DNA from: Ruminiclostridium josui JCM 17888
GTDB lineage: Bacteria; Bacillota; Clostridia; Acetivibrionales; DSM-1351
Assembly (NCBI RefSeq): GCF_000526495.1
Contig: NZ_JAGE01000001.1
Coordinates: 186,001 to 250,000 of the forward strand
Length of the DNA: 64,000 nucleotides
Direction: 5' to 3'
Shown here: in pieces, positions 61,650 to 64,000 of the stretch
Layout of the letters: every line of letters starts with the position of its first letter
Position numbering within the stretch: the stretch's first letter is position 1
Notes under the pieces: model-generated
The model's database searches: none
Told to the model about the DNA's origin: nothing
Seen by the model: only the letters and a program-made list of their open reading frames with translations
Position numbers and translations under genes: made by a program

Positions 61650-62336
61650 TTGCTCGTTGTTTTTATAAGAACCCTGATACTTTATATTGTCGTAATCATT
61701 GCAATGAGGATTATGGGAAAAAGGCAGATTGGACAGCTACAGCCTTTTGAGCTTGCTGTTGCAATCATGATTTCAGAGTTGGCCTCAGTGCCTATGCAAA
61801 ACACAGGTATACCTCTGGTTAATGGAATAATACCTATACTTACAATGTTGGCTGCACAAATACTTATATCATTTATTTCACTCAAAAGTACCAAAGCCAG
61901 AACTATTTTCTGTGGACGTCCAAGCGTTCTTATATCAGGCGGTAAAATTATGGAGCAAGTTTTCCGTCAAGAACTGTACACTCTTAATGACCTGTTAGAG
62001 CAACTGAGAAATAAAGATATTTATAATATAGCAGATGTGGAATACGCAATATTGGAAACCAACGGTCAGCTTAGTGTCATACCAAAAGCCGGAAAATCCA
62101 CGATAATTCGTGAAGACCTAAATATTTCAGGCAAATATGAAGCACCTGCTATTGAAATCATTATTGACGGTGATCTCATAGAAGAAAATCTAAAGCTTGC
62201 CAATTTCAGCAAAGCCAAGCTGGAAAGCGAATTAAAAAAGATGAATATTAAAAGCACAAAAGATGTTTTTTTTGCATGTGTTGGTTCAGATGGTCAGTTA
62301 TTCTGTCAGGAAAAAGAAAAAAATAAAAGGAGCTAA
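61650..62336 (+). CDS. DUF421 (YetF-like) membrane protein
   Basis: A 228-residue protein with three N-terminal membrane segments (about 1-20, 35-55, 60-78), the family signature RIMGKRQIGQLQPFELAVAI and a cytoplasmic domain (LYTLNDLLEQLRNKDIYNIADVEYAILETNGQLSV). Members occur in spore formers; some are linked to germination or stress. The exact function is unknown. It starts at TTG 61650 with GAGG 7 bases upstream. The next gene begins 5 bp after it. Confidence 0.88.
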   Translation: MLVVFIRTLILYIVVIIAMRIMGKRQIGQLQPFELAVAIMISELASVPMQNTGIPLVNGIIPILTMLAAQILISFISLKSTKARTIFCGRPSVLISGGKIMEQVFRQELYTLNDLLEQLRNKDIYNIADVEYAILETNGQLSVIPKAGKSTIIREDLNISGKYEAPAIEIIIDGDLIEENLKLANFSKAKLESELKKMNIKSTKDVFFACVGSDGQLFCQEKEKNKRS

Positions 62337-62341
62337 AAGAT

Positions 62342-62734
62342 ATGTCAAACAGCGTAAAAACATTAACTATAGTTGTTAGTTTAGTTTTGATTATAATCGT
62401 TTCAGGAGTTCTATCTCTGTGCTATCTGAACCGCTCCTGCGAAAAACTTGAAAAAACTGTAAACTCAGCGGGCTTATTTATACAATCTAAGCAATGGGAC
62501 TCTGCCGAAAAGCTCCTACAGAATTTTGCATCTGATTGGGATAAAACAAAATTCGGTTGGTCTATCCTATTAGACCATTTTGAGATTGATAATATTGATA
62601 ATTCATATACAAAAACAAAAAAATATGTTGAAAGCAAGGATTATTCTTCTGCTTTGGCAGAATTGGAAGCGTTAAAAGAGTATATTAATCACATTCCTGT
62701 AAAAGAAAGTTTTACTCTTAAAAATATTATGTGA
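62342..62734 (+). CDS. DUF4363 protein
   Basis: A 130-residue protein with one N-terminal membrane segment (about 7-29) and an extracytoplasmic helical region (ESKDYSSALAELEALKEY). It is coupled to the DUF421 gene, a pairing common in clostridia. Function unknown. The ATG follows GGAG. Confidence 0.8.
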   Translation: MSNSVKTLTIVVSLVLIIIVSGVLSLCYLNRSCEKLEKTVNSAGLFIQSKQWDSAEKLLQNFASDWDKTKFGWSILLDHFEIDNIDNSYTKTKKYVESKDYSSALAELEALKEYINHIPVKESFTLKNIM

Positions 62735-62736
62735 TA

Positions 62737-63744
62737 TTATTTAAACCCTCTCAGTATCAAAATTCCAATAAATAATGCGTAAAATGCTCCCCCTGTTAAA
62801 AGGGGCAAAGGTGTTAAGCTATTTTTAACTTTTATCCAGATGTATGTTACAAGAGTGGAGGACAATGCCAGAAGAGAACTTACCAATGTTATTATGTCAA
62901 GTTTCCAATTCGTTGTGAGTATTCCTATTGCAACTGGTATACAGCTTTGGAATACCATAGCACCCGATATATTCCCAAGGGAAAGTGTATCCTTATTTTT
63001 GCTTATCCAGATAACACTGTTAAATTTTTCCGGGAGCTCTGTTGCAATAGGAGTAATTATAATTGATAAGGCAAGTGTAGAAACACCCAAAGTCCTGGAG
63101 ATAGCTTCAATATTTCCTACAAACATCTCTGCACCAACTATGATTGAGAAGAGAGCAACAGCAATCTGTAACAAAATAATAACTAAGCTTTCCTTAATCC
63201 TGAATGTTCGCGAGAATATTAGGTCATCGATTTCTTCATTACTTGCCTTATCATTGTTTACTGTTTTATAAACGTAATAAACGTATGCACCTATGAGCAA
63301 TATTGCAGCTATATTCTTAATAAAACCTATTGAAAAAAAAGATACTGAAATAGCTCCTGTGTAAGCAATAACAAAAAATGAAATGTCACGTTCAAGTATA
63401 TTTAAATCCGTATTCAGCTTTTTTCCTGTCTGTCGTCTTCCTGAAAAAATTATTACACTTAAACCCGTTATAAAAAATGCAAGAGTTGATAGCATAAAAG
63501 GTGCTCCCACAATAGCTCCGATTCCTATTTCAACGGAGTCCTTATGCCTATTTGAAAAAAGCAAGGCAATTACTGGTATCAATGTTTCAGGCAAGCAGGT
63601 TCCCACAGCAGAAAAAATGCTTCCTACAACTCCATCTCCAAGCCTTAACTTTTTACCCAACCACTCAATTCCATTTGTAAACAGCTCACATCCTGTAAGG
63701 ATTATACCAAGACTAAGTAATAAAATCAGTATGTTATTTAGCAT
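62737..63744 (-). CDS. Sodium/calcium exchanger-family membrane protein
   Basis: A 335-residue protein with about ten membrane segments and two alpha-repeat motifs, AVGTCLPETLIPVIAL and PIATELPEKFNSVIWI, whose Glu residues bind cations in the CaCA family. A hydrophilic loop (about 155-185) separates the halves. The substrate cannot be told from sequence. It converges with the DUF4363 gene, 2 bp between the stops, and no terminator is seen. Confidence 0.87.
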   Translation of the reverse strand: MLNNILILLLSLGIILTGCELFTNGIEWLGKKLRLGDGVVGSIFSAVGTCLPETLIPVIALLFSNRHKDSVEIGIGAIVGAPFMLSTLAFFITGLSVIIFSGRRQTGKKLNTDLNILERDISFFVIAYTGAISVSFFSIGFIKNIAAILLIGAYVYYVYKTVNNDKASNEEIDDLIFSRTFRIKESLVIILLQIAVALFSIIVGAEMFVGNIEAISRTLGVSTLALSIIITPIATELPEKFNSVIWISKNKDTLSLGNISGAMVFQSCIPVAIGILTTNWKLDIITLVSSLLALSSTLVTYIWIKVKNSLTPLPLLTGGAFYALFIGILILRGFK

Positions 63745-63917
63745 AGCTCTCTCTCTTCTCTTTTTTTAGGACAATGCCCTTCAATTATTTATATGCTGTG
63801 TTTACAAAATTTAACACTAACATTAAGTATCCAGCGAAATCTTAAGTCAACCCTATAATACTTGTGATAAATTGCTTATATTGGGTTCCAACAGTGATAT
63901 GAGTAATAGCTTACATC

Positions 63918-63982
63918 TTGACATCATATATGTTTATATAGTAGGCTATGCATCATAGAATATTTTTTAGGGGTGAAAAATA
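63918..63982 (+). promoter_or_regulatory. Weak promoter candidate and ribosome site for the next gene
   Basis: A perfect -35 TTGACA stands at 63918-63923; the best -10 after 18 bases (TAGGCT) is poor. GGGGTG lies 7 bases before the ATG at 63983. The rest of the 238-bp region after 63744 shows nothing else. Confidence 0.3.
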
Positions 63983-64000
63983 ATGGATGATGATCCAGCG
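63983..64000 (+). CDS. First six codons of a gene cut by the window edge
   Basis: ATG with a GGGGTG ribosome site opens MDDDPA and runs off the end. Too short to identify. Confidence 0.5.

Noticed and set aside
1-64000. CRISPR arrays, rRNA, tRNA genes and prophage structural genes
   Set aside because: No regularly spaced repeats, tRNA-like cloverleaf or phage gene cluster was seen; the only tRNA-related elements are the two T-box leaders.

Overview
The window is low-GC clostridial DNA. Gene content and order point to a motile, endospore-forming member of the Ruminiclostridium/Hungateiclostridiaceae type: one long fla/che operon behind trmFO, topA-dprA-comM, nrdR-ymxH-sigG-sigE-spoIIGA, ftsZ-ftsA-sbp-divIB-murA, CotF-like spore-coat genes and T-box leaders. 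The genus is an inference from synteny; no rRNA or other taxonomic marker is present.

Layout. (1) 1-29925, minus strand: a fla/che operon reading flgB, flgC, fliE-F-G-H-I-J, a ylxF/MotE-like gene, fliK, flgD, a TIGR02530 gene, flgE, flbD, fliL, fliM, fliY, cheY, fliO-P-Q-R, flhB-A-F-G, cheB-A-W-C and cheD (cut by the window edge). An IS30-family element (16342-18015) sits between flgE and flbD with a 13-bp target duplication, and its end runs in frame into flbD. (2) 30064-37473: trmFO, topA (broken by an in-frame TGA at a zinc-ribbon Cys position), dprA, comM, nrdR, ymxH. (3) 37569-44225: sigG, sigE, spoIIGA, ftsZ, ftsA, sbp (frameshifted), divIB. (4) 44231-56058: murA cut into two exactly complementary pieces by 10,574 bp of DNA. 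(5) Inside that segment: murT-gatD, a T-box-controlled DAHP synthase, a small unknown gene, a lytic transglycosylase, coaE, polA, an anti-sigma/ECF-sigma pair and a response regulator. (6) 56282-64000: two CotF-like genes, a TrkH-type K+ transporter, tyrS with a Tyr T-box, two TrkA genes, a DUF421 and a DUF4363 gene, a Na+/Ca2+ exchanger-like protein, and the first codons of another gene.

The most striking observation is the split murA. The N-terminal part (55718-56058) and the C-terminal part (44231-45145) lie on the same strand in the right order. Joined at a shared GG dinucleotide they give an uninterrupted 417-codon MurA, the normal family length, with the join just before the catalytic Cys. 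Both ends of the intervening DNA carry the same 16-bp sequence in inverted orientation (15 of 16 identical), starting exactly at the junctions. That is what an integrated element with palindromic attachment arms, or a transposon with terminal inverted repeats, would leave. Yet the segment encodes no visible recombinase and carries housekeeping genes (polA, coaE). A promoter just inside the segment points into the murA C-terminal piece and the division genes.

How the genes work together: the fla/che operon supplies the basal body, export gate, hook and chemotaxis system. The sigE/sigG/spoIIGA block supplies compartment-specific sporulation sigma factors next to the division genes. MurA, MurT-GatD and DivIB/FtsA/FtsZ link peptidoglycan precursor supply to septation. 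TrkH and the two TrkA proteins form a K+ uptake system around tyrS. Three independent lesions (topA, sbp, murA) fall in normally conserved genes. The first two could be base-call errors; the murA split cannot.
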